36,468 nucleotides of DNA from Chloroflexota bacterium. GTDB taxonomy: Bacteria > Chloroflexota > Chloroflexia > Chloroheliales > Chloroheliaceae. The first letter of the stretch is position 1; every line of letters starts with the position of its first letter. Below are positions 10,802-19,057 of the stretch, one piece after another. A program made the translations under genes and the position numbers. The notes under the pieces were generated by a model, which saw only the letters and a program-made list of their open reading frames with translations, searched no databases and had not been told where the DNA came from. Where the stretch lies: NCBI GenBank assembly GCA_902812345.1, contig CADDZM010000018.1, forward strand, positions 1-36,468, written 5' to 3'.

Positions 10802-11332
10802 GTGGGTAAATCCAACAGCAAGGGCGAGGAAACCGGCGAACAATGGCAGGGCCGCTTCATTTTACCTTCTACCGGCGAGGAAGTGGAAGTGTACCGCCCG
10901 GAAGGTATGACTTACCCGGTAGATGCGCGGGTAAAATGGCTGACCCCCGGCGAAGGGCGCGAGGCTTTGAATGCCCTTTTAGCCGAAATGATTATTTTAG
11001 AGTTTGACCACCTTGCCAGAGCGGTGGTGGATGGGGAAAAGTACCGCATTGACCCTTTGCAAGAACTGGGGCAGCGCGAAGGTGGCTGGCTAGAAACCTG
11101 CCTGGCAACCGACCCCGAACGCTACGACCTGATACGGGATAACGAAAGCCAGCATCACCAGGGGAAGCGGCTGGATTTACTTTTGAGCGCGGAACTGACC
11201 TTGCGCTGCAGTCTCAAAGGTTTTGAGGGCCAAAAGTCGCCGCCGAGCTGGGTTGGGCGCGCCCGTAAAGTTTACCCGGATTTACTCCAAACCCTTAAGG
11301 GTAACGAGCTTTTCCAATATGTGGCCGCCTAA
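10802..11332 (+). CDS. Hypothetical partner of the ADP-ribosyltransferase (candidate immunity protein or loading factor)
   Basis: This encodes 176 residues of a family I do not recognise. GTG starts at the base directly after the toxin's TAA, with AGAGGAAG inside the toxin's last codons as ribosome binding site, so the two are almost certainly translationally coupled. The protein is soluble and acidic. It has a beta-rich start (FILPSTGEEVEVYRPEGMTYP), a central helix (EALNALLAEMIILEFDHLARAV) and a helical end (WVGRARKVYPDLLQTLKGNELF). Its GC content is visibly higher than that of the toxin and similar to core genes. Tight coupling to a toxin suggests an immunity protein or an injection-system adaptor, but nothing in the sequence separates these options. 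Confidence 0.7.
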   Translation: MGKSNSKGEETGEQWQGRFILPSTGEEVEVYRPEGMTYPVDARVKWLTPGEGREALNALLAEMIILEFDHLARAVVDGEKYRIDPLQELGQREGGWLETCLATDPERYDLIRDNESQHHQGKRLDLLLSAELTLRCSLKGFEGQKSPPSWVGRARKVYPDLLQTLKGNELFQYVAA

Positions 11333-11734
11333 TTTGAACAATACGCAAATTATTCACACCCCTTTGTTTGCTCACAGTAATGCATAAAGAAGTATAACCC
11401 GGCTTTAATGGCAGCCGCCGAATTATTTTCCAGCCCTGGATTGCTTCTTCATTATTTTTTCACTCAAACCTTTTACTCGAATCTAACAGATACTAAACCC
11501 GCACCATCCGCGATGCCAGGCTCCAGGTTCGGATTGCTAGTAAAAGTGAAACTTATTAATCTTTTCCAGTATGCAAAGCCGGCTTGTCCTGTTCATTGGA
11601 AGTCCAGCTAACTGAATTATAGTTTATGCTCAGGACTAAATCCTGGGGGTAATTGCCAAAGTGGCTGCCAAAGAGGTTTAGCCCGCCGACGTTTTCCGCA
11701 TCAGGTTTGACGCCAATTCTAACCGAAATAAAGG
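11333..11734. other. gene-free spacer before the permease pseudogene
   Basis: About 400 bases without a credible ORF. Short open stretches start at 11408 and 11653 but lack ribosome binding sites and recognisable sequence. It may hold decayed remains of genes that once preceded the permease, since sugar permeases normally follow a binding protein and a first permease, but no such similarity could be read. Confidence 0.4.
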
Positions 11735-12535
11735 ACGATTTTCACCGAAAGCGTCGGGAAAAGACAAAAAGCCAGGTTGCCCGGCCTGAAGACCGTTGTA
11801 CTGTTAATCGTAGCCTCGGTTCTGGCCTTGATCTGGTTTTACCCTTTTTTGTGGATGCTCTCGGCTTCTCTAAAGCAGCCCCTCGATATTTTTAGTGATG
11901 GGTTAAATCTGCTGCCAAAAGAAATTCAATGGGGGAAACTATACCCGGGCCTGGCAAGACGCCGGTTTCAGCCACTATCTATTAAATTCGGTCCTGGTGA
12001 CGGTTGGCACTACAGCCCTGGTCCTGGTTCAAACTTCGTTAACCGGCTATGTCCTGGGACGCTATAAATTTCTTGGCAAGAAAATAGTGATTGGGGTTCT
12101 GGTTGGCACCCTTTTTGTGCCGGTCGGTTACACAATTATTCCCCAGGTCCAGATTGCCCAGACCCTGGGACTACTAAACTCTTTATTGGGCATGATTGTT
12201 GTTATGGGGGCCGCGGGCATACCACCTCTATCCTGCTTTTCACCGGCTTTTTTAACCGGATACCCAAGGAACTGGAGGAAGCAGCCCTGCTGGATGGGGC
12301 GGGTTTCGTCGCGATTTTCTGGCGAATAATGCTGCCTCTGTCCGTGCCTATTATTGCTACCGTAACCCTATTAACTTTCCTGGGTTCCTGGAACAATTTC
12401 TTTATCCCCCTGGTCTTTACCTTTAGCCGGCCAGAACTGCGGACTTTAAGCGGACCCCTTACGCGGAGAAATTGGCGCAACGAAGCGCTTTTCCTCTCCA
12501 ATGCTGCTCCAGAAATCCTGCGTTTCAAGCCTTGA
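11735..12535 (+). pseudogene. Carbohydrate ABC transporter permease (MalG-type), frameshifted and truncated
   Basis: Three reading frames carry consecutive pieces of one inner-membrane permease. The first (from about 11735) has the N-terminal membrane segment VVLLIVASVLALIWFYPFLWM and NLLPKEIQW. A shift near 11931-11941 (run of G then A) leads to a second frame with VTVGTTALVLVQTSLTGYVLGRYKF. A second shift near 12205-12222 (GGGGGCC run) leads to the frame with the EAA loop, KELEEAALLDGAGF, then FWRIMLPLSVPIIA and FLGSWNNFFIPLVF. Similarity stops near 12450 and the normal last ~70 residues are missing. No in-frame ATG exists at the expected start. Homopolymer sites could hint at sequencing errors, but the lost C-terminus argues for real decay. 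It once imported a sugar with partners that are no longer present here. Confidence 0.8.
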
Positions 12536-13304
12536 TTACCCTGATGCCCAGGTTTGTAAACCCGCTTTCATCTTCAGGTGAAATGCCGGAATCGGTGACA
12601 AGAATATTTATAGCCGAGGAAGGCGCCAGAAACGCGGTTGAAACCCGCCCGATTTTGGTATGGTCGGCTACCAGGACCATTTGCCGCCCGATTCTAAGGA
12701 TGGCCCGGTCGGTCATTGTTTCCGGCAGGTACTGGTTAGTGAGGCCCTGTTTAAAATCCAAAGCCCGGATACCAATAAAAACTTTATCCGCCCGGACTTC
12801 GCCCAGAGCCTGTTCGGTAATATGGCCGATCAGAGAAAGCTCGGTACGCCGCAGCAGACCGCCCAGGCTGATGATCGTTATTTCCGGGAAGTTAACCATG
12901 GTATTCAATACCGGCAGGGAATTGGTTATTACGGTCAAATTTTTCCGGCTCACCAGGTTGCGGGCTACTTCCAGGACGGTCGTGCCGCTACCCAGGAAGA
13001 TTGTTTCCCCATCTGAGACAAGCTCCGCCGCCGCCCGGCCAATGCGCTGTTTTTCTTCTCCCTGTTCAACCAGGCGGTCAAAGATGGGTAGTTCTGGCGG
13101 CGCTTGCTGGAGCGGGATGGCCCCACCGTGGAACCGCTGAATCAATCCCTGCTCGGCCAGCGCGTCTAAATCTCGCCGGGCCGTAGCCTGGCTTATACCA
13201 AATTGCTGGCAAATCTGGGCGATAGTCACACGCTGCTTGCGCTCGATTAAACGCCGTAACTGCGCTTGCCGTTCTAATGTGGAAAGATTGTTAGCCGTTT
13301 CCAT
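12525..13304 (-). CDS. DeoR/GlpR-family transcriptional repressor
   Basis: This encodes 259 residues, the normal length for DeoR-type sugar repressors. The N-terminal helix-turn-helix shows RLIERKQRVTIAQICQQFGISQATARRDLDALAEQGLIQRFHGGAI, the family signature ending in R-x-H-G-G-A. The C-terminal effector domain has the sugar-phosphate isomerase-like fold (IFLGSGTTVLEVARNL, TVITNSLPVLNTM, LGGLLRRTELSLIG, ADKVFIGIRALDF, LVADHTKIGR). It is expected to bind a phosphorylated sugar and release DNA. The ATG at 13304 has GAGG 5 bases upstream and is preferred to a TTG at 13331. It reads away from the SIS-domain gene and converges on the permease pseudogene, so it probably regulates the divergent isomerase gene. 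Confidence 0.9.
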   Translation of the reverse strand: METANNLSTLERQAQLRRLIERKQRVTIAQICQQFGISQATARRDLDALAEQGLIQRFHGGAIPLQQAPPELPIFDRLVEQGEEKQRIGRAAAELVSDGETIFLGSGTTVLEVARNLVSRKNLTVITNSLPVLNTMVNFPEITIISLGGLLRRTELSLIGHITEQALGEVRADKVFIGIRALDFKQGLTNQYLPETMTDRAILRIGRQMVLVADHTKIGRVSTAFLAPSSAINILVTDSGISPEDESGFTNLGIRVIKA

Positions 13305-13463
13305 GGTAACCTCATAATCAGTATCAATCAACTTTAACTCAGAATAGCATTTATTTAAGCAAGGTTCAAGTCTTCAGGGTCTTTTTTGTTAAATATGGTT
13401 CACCAGCCAGCATATTTTCCAGGTTTAGCCCAGATTAAAAGCAGTTTTTCGGTTGATTGTTCA

Positions 13464-13492
13464 TTGACAAGCATAATTTCCGGTGTTAGTAT
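13464..13492 (+). promoter_or_regulatory. sigma-70-like promoter towards the SIS-domain gene
   Basis: A perfect -35 TTGACA (13464-13469) is followed by 17 bases and TAGTAT (13487-13492); an overlapping TATGAT lies at 13490-13495. It lies in the DeoR-SIS intergenic region and points to the SIS gene, leaving a leader of about 380 bases. Confidence 0.5.
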
Positions 13493-13495
13493 GAT

Positions 13496-13877
13496 AATAA
13501 TGATTGTTTTATGAGTATGTGTGATTGCTTTGACTTATTTCCAGGTAAGCGGCTTATCCAGACTGGAAAAAATAATTAGCGGAGTCCTGGCTCCGGCAGC
13601 GCTGCCCGCGCCATTATTAAACTCCTCATTCCGACTTTTAGGGAACCATTCGAAAATTACGGCAAAAGTAGGCTTTGAAGCTGCGGTCGAAAATGAGAGC
13701 CTTTTGTTAAAGCAATCCGAGCAGGAGCAACATACGGGCGAAGCAAGCGAGCTTTTCCGGCGAACGCGGTGACCCGGCAGCTTGTTGCAAAAACAAAGGG
13801 CCAATTTTAAGAGCCGCCTGAAAGAAACCGGCGGGCCAGGCTAGAAATCAATTAATTACAAAGGAGCAATTATTATA
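13496..13877 (+). other. long leader between promoter and SIS-domain gene
   Basis: About 380 bases. An 83-codon open stretch at 13521-13772 has no ribosome binding site and no recognisable family, so I do not call it a gene. A short GC-rich hairpin (CCGCC/GGCGG) lies near 13815-13835, followed by AAAGGAG, the ribosome binding site of the SIS gene. I looked for a glmS-ribozyme-like core because the gene product is GlmS-like, and saw none. Confidence 0.35.
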
Positions 13878-14984
13878 ATGAGCAATCTGGAGGGTCAGGG
13901 CCCAAAAATAGACGGGCAAATTGAGCAGCTAACCGGCGCTCAGACGCTAAACGAAATTCTCTCGCAGCCGGCGGCCTGGCAGGACGCTTTAGATGTTGTC
14001 CAGGCGAACCAGGCCGCGCTTAAAGAACTGTGGAACAATAATGATTTCTCGGAAATAATAGTTACCGGCTGCGGCTCCACCTATTACCTGTCCCTGGCCG
14101 TGGCGCCGCTATTTCAGGAGCGGTTGAAAAAACCGGCCCGCGCCGTCCCGGCTTCAGAATTGCTCCTTTTCCCCGAACTGATTATAAGCCCCGGCAGCAA
14201 ACCGCTATTGCTGACAATCTCCCGGTCAGGCCGCACCACCGAAACAATCCTGGCCGCCAGGGCTTTTAAGTCCAGGCATTCCGGCCCGGTCCTGAATATA
14301 GGCTGCTATAACAATACCGAACTGGCCGCCGAAAGCGATTTATCGCTAATTATCAGCCAGGGCCAGGAACAAAGTGTGGTCCAGACCCGCTCCTTTAGCG
14401 CGATGCTGGTCGCAGCCCAGGCTACCGCGGCCCTTTTGTCCGAAGAAGGACAGGCGGCCTCCATGCAGGGGCTTCCCGCGACCGGCGAAGAAATTATTGC
14501 CAGGCAGTATGACCTGGCCCGCCAGCTAGGTCAAAGTGGTGGGTTCGAGCGGTTTTATTTCCTGGGGTCCGGTTTGCAATACGGCCTGGCCTGCGAAGCT
14601 AACCTGAAAATGAAGGAAATGTCGCTATCCATCTCGGAAGCTTTCCACTTTATGGAATTCCGGCATGGGCCAATGTCAATGGTCAACCGGCAGACGTTGG
14701 TGGTGGGCCTTCTTTCGGAAAAAGTTCGCTCTTATGAACTGGATGTGCTGCGCCAGATGCGGGCTTTAGGCGGTAAGACCCTTGTGCTGTCCGAGCAGGA
14801 AGCGCCAGCCGAAGCCGCCGACTACCAGGTTAACTTTAATTCGGGGCTAACCGGCAGCAAACACGGCGTGCTTTATCTGCCGGTTTTGCAAATGCTGGGC
14901 TATTTCCGGGCTATTGGCAATAACCTCAACCCGGACCAACCGCATAACCTGACCGCTGTAGTTGTCTTAAACGGAGCCGTTTAA
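13878..14984 (+). CDS. SIS-domain sugar isomerase/deaminase (GlmS C-domain / AgaS-like)
   Basis: This encodes 368 residues with two SIS domains and no glutaminase domain. The segment before the first SIS domain (TLNEILSQPAAWQDAL) matches the M-x-x-E-I-x-x-Q-P lead of GlmS-type isomerases. SIS 1 shows IIVTGCGSTYYLS and LLTISRSGRTTETILAA, the phosphosugar-binding serine-rich loop. SIS 2 shows FYFLGSGLQYGLACEANLKMKEMS, then EAFHFMEFRHGPMSMV with the H-G-P turn. Such proteins isomerise or deaminate aminosugar or fructosamine phosphates in catabolism (AgaS, FrlB, GlmD types). AAAGGAG precedes the ATG. The adjacent DeoR repressor and a dead sugar permease suggest the remains of an aminosugar-use locus. 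The exact substrate is open. Confidence 0.85.
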   Translation: MSNLEGQGPKIDGQIEQLTGAQTLNEILSQPAAWQDALDVVQANQAALKELWNNNDFSEIIVTGCGSTYYLSLAVAPLFQERLKKPARAVPASELLLFPELIISPGSKPLLLTISRSGRTTETILAARAFKSRHSGPVLNIGCYNNTELAAESDLSLIISQGQEQSVVQTRSFSAMLVAAQATAALLSEEGQAASMQGLPATGEEIIARQYDLARQLGQSGGFERFYFLGSGLQYGLACEANLKMKEMSLSISEAFHFMEFRHGPMSMVNRQTLVVGLLSEKVRSYELDVLRQMRALGGKTLVLSEQEAPAEAADYQVNFNSGLTGSKHGVLYLPVLQMLGYFRAIGNNLNPDQPHNLTAVVVLNGAV

Positions 14985-15219
14985 GGATAGCTGGCGGGGA
15001 ATATAAAGGCGAGTTTCAGTAAGAATACTTATTACGAAAGGAACATTATAGAATTAAATTTGGATAAGCCGGAAAGGGCATAGCTGGAACAAGGCCGGGG
15101 TGGAAAGTTTTTCGGAACTATAAAACGCAGTTGCATAAAGATACTGTTTCGCGCCTGTTTGTGGTAAAGTTACTCTTTGAAATAATAGAGTAAACAGGTT
15201 GTGAGATGGAGAATGAAAA

Positions 15220-17145
15220 ATGACTGCTACTTTTGCAGAACTGGGTCTAAGCGAATTAACCCTCAAAGCCCTTAACGAGCTTGGTTATGAGGAACCGACT
15301 CCCATACAAACCCAGACTATCCAGTTACTGCTCCAGGGGCAGGACGTAATTGCCCAGGCCCAGACTGGAACGGGTAAAACGGCGGCCTTTGCCCTGCCGA
15401 TTATTGAAAAGCTGGACGACACTGTTCACGCCACCCAGGCCCTTATTTTAACGCCTACCCGCGAACTGGCGATGCAGGTCGCCGAGGCTTTTCATTCTTA
15501 TGGAAAATACCGGCGGCTGTCGGTCTTGCCGGTATACGGCGGGCAGCCGATTGAACGGCAGTTGCGGGCGCTCCGGCAAGGGGTGCAGGTAGTTGTCGGC
15601 ACGCCGGGCCGGGTGTTGGACCATATTCGCCGGGGCACGTTAAAGTTGCAAGAGGTGCAGTTTATCACCCTTGACGAAGCCGATGAAATGTTAGATATGG
15701 GTTTTGTGGAAGATATTGAGTCGATTCTAAAAGAAATTCCCGAAACCCGCCAGATGGCTTTGTTTTCGGCGACTATCCCAGCGCAGATAGCAAACCTGGC
15801 TAAAAGGTACATGCATGAGCCCCAGCGCATTACTATTAAAGCCGAGCAGACAACCGTTCCCCAGATTCGCCAGACCTTTTATGAGATCGGGCGGCGAGAT
15901 AAATTTGAAGTGCTGGTGCGCATCCTCGATTATGAAAAACCAACCTCGGCCATCATTTTCTGCCGCACTAAACTTGAAGTGGATACGCTTGGGCAGCGCC
16001 TGACGGCGCGAGCTTATTCGGCGGAAACCCTGCACGGCGACCTGAACCAGAGCCAGCGCGACCGGGTAATGTCCCTGTTCCGGGGTGAGAAAGTAGAATT
16101 GCTAATTGCGACTGATGTAGCAGCGCGGGGTCTGGATATAGAGCACGTTTCGCACGTCATAAATTATGATATTCCATTGGACCCGGAAAGCTATGTCCAC
16201 CGGATAGGACGGACCGGGCGGGCGGGCCGGACGGGTTGCGCTATTACCCTTGTTACGCTCCGGGAGCGCCGTTTGTGGCAGATGATTCAGAAGTCAACCG
16301 GGGCGACCTTCCAGCGCATGCAAATGCCGACCATCGCGGACGTAATCGAGCGCAGGCAGGAACAGTTCAAGGATAACATTCGCGAAACGCTGGGCCAGGA
16401 CGGTTTAGAGCGTTATATGGTACTGGTCGAAGAACTGGCTGACGAATTTAGCCCGGCTGAAATTGCGGCGGCGGCTTTCAAAATGCTGCTCGGCCCTACC
16501 ACCGAAGAAACCGAAGATAAATTGGCCGGGTTCGAGGATGCCGAAGTGGATTACGACCGCCCTGCGCCACGCTTGCGGCGGGACCGTGACCGGGACCGCG
16601 ATGACCGCCAACCCGGCAGCAGCGCCGAACGGGGCATGACCCGGCTTTATCTCAGAGTGGGGCGGGATGATGGCGTCCGGCCGGGTGATATTGTGGGCGC
16701 GATTGCTAACGAAGCGGATATTCCAGGCCGCTCTATCGGCGCCATTGAAATTTATGACGACTATACCTCGGTTGATGTGCCCAGCGATGAAGCCAACCGG
16801 GTAATCCGCGCTATCAAAGAAACCAGAATCCGCAACCAGAAAATCATACCAAGCCTCACCAGGCCGGACCCCGGACCGCGGGAAGAACGCTCCGGGGCGG
16901 CCCCACGCCGGGAAAGGACCGAACCCTGGAAAGACAGAAGCGACACGGTCCCACGCAGAGTACGACCTGACACCGCTTCGCGCCGGGAAAGGACCGAGGC
17001 GGCGCCCTGGAAAGAGCATGATGAGGCTCCCCGCAAAGAATGGGCTAAACCCACATCGAAAGACGGGAATAAACCCGCGCCAAGGGCTTCTCGCAAGCGC
17101 AAGGATGAACTAAAAACCTCCGGTAAGCGGCCCAAATCAAAATAA
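15220..17145 (+). CDS. DEAD-box ATP-dependent RNA helicase with DbpA-type RNA-binding domain
   Basis: This encodes 641 residues. The RecA-like core carries the Q motif PTPIQ (26-30), Walker A AQTGTGKT (47-54), PTREL (79-83), DEAD (152-155) and SAT (183-185), then ARGLDIEHVSHVINYD and HRIGRTGRAGRTG in the second lobe. After a dimerisation-like helical stretch comes a DbpA-type RNA-binding domain (about 475-550: MTRLYLRVGRDDGVRPGDIVGAIANE to IRIRNQKI-like end). The last ~90 residues are an Arg/Lys/Pro-rich basic tail with repeated RRERTE/PWK motifs. This is the CsdA/DeaD architecture, acting in ribosome assembly and cold or mRNA remodelling. GGAG lies 8 bases before the ATG. Confidence 0.95.
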   Translation: MTATFAELGLSELTLKALNELGYEEPTPIQTQTIQLLLQGQDVIAQAQTGTGKTAAFALPIIEKLDDTVHATQALILTPTRELAMQVAEAFHSYGKYRRLSVLPVYGGQPIERQLRALRQGVQVVVGTPGRVLDHIRRGTLKLQEVQFITLDEADEMLDMGFVEDIESILKEIPETRQMALFSATIPAQIANLAKRYMHEPQRITIKAEQTTVPQIRQTFYEIGRRDKFEVLVRILDYEKPTSAIIFCRTKLEVDTLGQRLTARAYSAETLHGDLNQSQRDRVMSLFRGEKVELLIATDVAARGLDIEHVSHVINYDIPLDPESYVHRIGRTGRAGRTGCAITLVTLRERRLWQMIQKSTGATFQRMQMPTIADVIERRQEQFKDNIRETLGQDGLERYMVLVEELADEFSPAEIAAAAFKMLLGPTTEETEDKLAGFEDAEVDYDRPAPRLRRDRDRDRDDRQPGSSAERGMTRLYLRVGRDDGVRPGDIVGAIANEADIPGRSIGAIEIYDDYTSVDVPSDEANRVIRAIKETRIRNQKIIPSLTRPDPGPREERSGAAPRRERTEPWKDRSDTVPRRVRPDTASRRERTEAAPWKEHDEAPRKEWAKPTSKDGNKPAPRASRKRKDELKTSGKRPKSK

Positions 17146-17420
17146 AGGTCTACGGTTTATCCGGTATAAAATCAGGTTTATACTTTATATTTGAGAATTA
17201 ACCGGAAAGATAAGCCGAGTATTAACTTTCTGGTGCCAGACAAGATTACTTAGCTGGTTATAGTATAACGGCATTACTGACAGTGGGTAAGGTATTAATA
17301 CCCGACCTTAGACTTATTTTTTGTTGGATAAATTTATTATCTTCTGGACAGTTTTCGCTCAATAAGTTAAGATTGAAAGGCTTTTCGGCTAACAAACTCC
17401 CACCCGTAAAGGAAAATAAA

Positions 17421-17765
17421 ATGGACGAGCAACGCTATAAGACTATGGAAGAATTCTGGCCGTTTTACGTCCGGGAACATGCCAGGCCGGTCACGCGCTG
17501 GCTGCATTTTGCCGGCACCAGCACTCTTTTCGCGTTTATCCTGGCGGCAATCATCCGGCGCAGCCCAGGATTGTTAATCCTGGCCGTTATCACGCCGTAT
17601 GCTTACGCCTGGGCCGGTCATTTCTTCTTTGAGCATAACCGCCCCGCTACCTTCAAGTACCCGGTTAAATCTCTCCTGGCCGATTTTATAATGTACGGCA
17701 AAATGTGGCAGGGTAAGATGGACCGGGAAGTAGCCCGTTATAACGCCGCTGAACCTCATATTTAG
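17421..17765 (+). CDS. DUF962 (Mpo1-like) membrane protein
   Basis: This encodes 114 residues. It shows the DUF962/Mpo1-like signatures: FWPFYVREHARPVTRWLHFAGTS near the start, two to three membrane helices (FAFILAAIIRR, GLLILAVITPYAYAWAGHFFFEH), then HNRPATFKYPVKSLLADFIMYGKMWQGKM. The yeast relative Mpo1 is an Fe(II)-dependent 2-hydroxy fatty acid dioxygenase using the family's histidines (here His in LHFAG, GHFF and FEHNRP). Activity in bacteria is not established. The ATG is preceded by AAAGGAAA; a longer in-frame extension to 17283 has no similarity. It is followed after 26 bases by the ABC transporter pair on the same strand. Confidence 0.85.
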   Translation: MDEQRYKTMEEFWPFYVREHARPVTRWLHFAGTSTLFAFILAAIIRRSPGLLILAVITPYAYAWAGHFFFEHNRPATFKYPVKSLLADFIMYGKMWQGKMDREVARYNAAEPHI

Positions 17766-17791
17766 AACGCCTAAACGAAAGGAGCCGCCGC

Positions 17792-19057
17792 TTGAACCCT
17801 GACCTTGCCGCCGCAAGCACTGCCCCCGTTGTCGCTACCCAGGCTTTATCCAAACGTTATCGCAATAATTATGTGGTCAATCAGGCCAACCTGACCGTGA
17901 TGCCGGGCGATGTCTTCGGCTTGCTCGGACCGAACGGGGCCGGAAAGACTACCATTATAAGGATGATGCTCGGGCTGGTCCGGCCAAGCAGCGGGCGGGC
18001 TTTACTCTTTGGTTTGGATATCGGGACGGACCGCAAGAAAATATTGAATAAAACTTCGGCTATCGTGGAAGCGCCGTCCCTTTACCCCCACTTGAGCGGC
18101 TGGGACAACATGAAAGTGATGGGTTACACCGCCGGAATAACCGACGAAGCGAAAATGCGGCAGGCTCTCAGCCAGATGGGCATGCTGGAACGGGCCAGAG
18201 ATAAGTTTCAGACCTACTCGCTGGGCATGAAACAGCGTCTATGTATCGCGGCGGCTCTCCTGACCGACCCGCAACTGATTATCCTGGACGAACCGACCAA
18301 CGGCCTCGACCCCGCCGGTATCCAGAATATCCGCGAACTTATCAAAACTCTATCCAGCCAGGGCCGAACCGTCTTTTTATCCAGCCACCTGCTAAACGAA
18401 GTCCAGCAGGTCTGCAACCGGGTCGCCATCATCGAGCGCGGCAATATTATCGCGCAGGGGCTGGTCGAGGAGATGTTAGCCAGCCAGAATAATATCCAGT
18501 TACGGGTGCCGCAACGAGATTTAGGCCGGGCCGTCCAGGCTTTACAAACACTGGAATTTGCCCGGAATGCGCGCCCGGCGGGCGAATATATCGTGGTGGA
18601 CGGCGCGGCCAACCAGGGCAGCGAACTTAACCGGGCGCTGGCCCAGGCCGGGATTTATCCTTCCGAGATTATTCCGCGCCATCTTTCACTCGAAGAATTT
18701 TTCCTGAGCGTTACCAACCAGCCGCCCGCGCCCGCCGGATACCCGCCTCAGCCCTACGGCGCACCCCTTTACCCTAACCAACCGCCCCCGTTTCCCGGCC
18801 AACCCGTAGGAATGGTTCCCGGTTATCCGCCGCAAAGCTTCGGCCAGCCAAACGGGCCGTTGGACCAGCCGGGTAATGCGCCCCAATTTAACTACCCGGC
18901 AGCGCCACCGCCGGGTTATTTTCCACAAGCGCAGGCGGGCGGCTACTCGCCCCAGCCAGGTTTGCCGGAGTTAAGGGGCGGTTACCCACGTCAGCAAAAT
19001 CAAGCGGCCCCTGAACCGAAAAGCCAGGATAACCAGAAAGGGCCGGACCATGCTTAA
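17792..19057 (+). CDS. ABC transporter ATP-binding protein with Pro/Gln-rich C-terminal tail
   Basis: This encodes 421 residues. The first ~310 form a typical CcmA/ABC-2-type ATPase: Walker A GPNGAGKT (46-53), signature SLGMKQ (143-148), Walker B LIILDE (162-167) and switch histidine in SSHLLNEV. The last ~110 residues are an unusual low-complexity tail rich in Pro, Gly, Gln and Tyr, with repeated YPPQP/PGYPPQ-type units. The start is TTG, chosen because AAAGGAG lies 7 bases upstream and no ATG fits. The stop overlaps the permease start by 8 bases, so the two are translationally coupled and form one exporter-type complex. The substrate (drug, lipid or peptide) is not evident. Confidence 0.92.
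   Translation: MNPDLAAASTAPVVATQALSKRYRNNYVVNQANLTVMPGDVFGLLGPNGAGKTTIIRMMLGLVRPSSGRALLFGLDIGTDRKKILNKTSAIVEAPSLYPHLSGWDNMKVMGYTAGITDEAKMRQALSQMGMLERARDKFQTYSLGMKQRLCIAAALLTDPQLIILDEPTNGLDPAGIQNIRELIKTLSSQGRTVFLSSHLLNEVQQVCNRVAIIERGNIIAQGLVEEMLASQNNIQLRVPQRDLGRAVQALQTLEFARNARPAGEYIVVDGAANQGSELNRALAQAGIYPSEIIPRHLSLEEFFLSVTNQPPAPAGYPPQPYGAPLYPNQPPPFPGQPVGMVPGYPPQSFGQPNGPLDQPGNAPQFNYPAAPPPGYFPQAQAGGYSPQPGLPELRGGYPRQQNQAAPEPKSQDNQKGPDHA

Noticed and set aside
12472..13140. 222-codon plus-strand frame across the DeoR gene
   Set aside because: It is antisense to an intact DeoR repressor and reads on from the end of the permease pseudogene only by chance.
13521..13772. 83-codon ORF in the leader of the SIS-domain gene
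   Set aside because: It lacks a ribosome binding site and its sequence matches nothing; it is treated as leader DNA.
13496..13877. Possible glmS-type ribozyme or riboswitch before the SIS-domain gene
   Set aside because: Considered because of the GlmS-like product, but no conserved ribozyme core or pseudoknot could be read; only a short GC hairpin is present.
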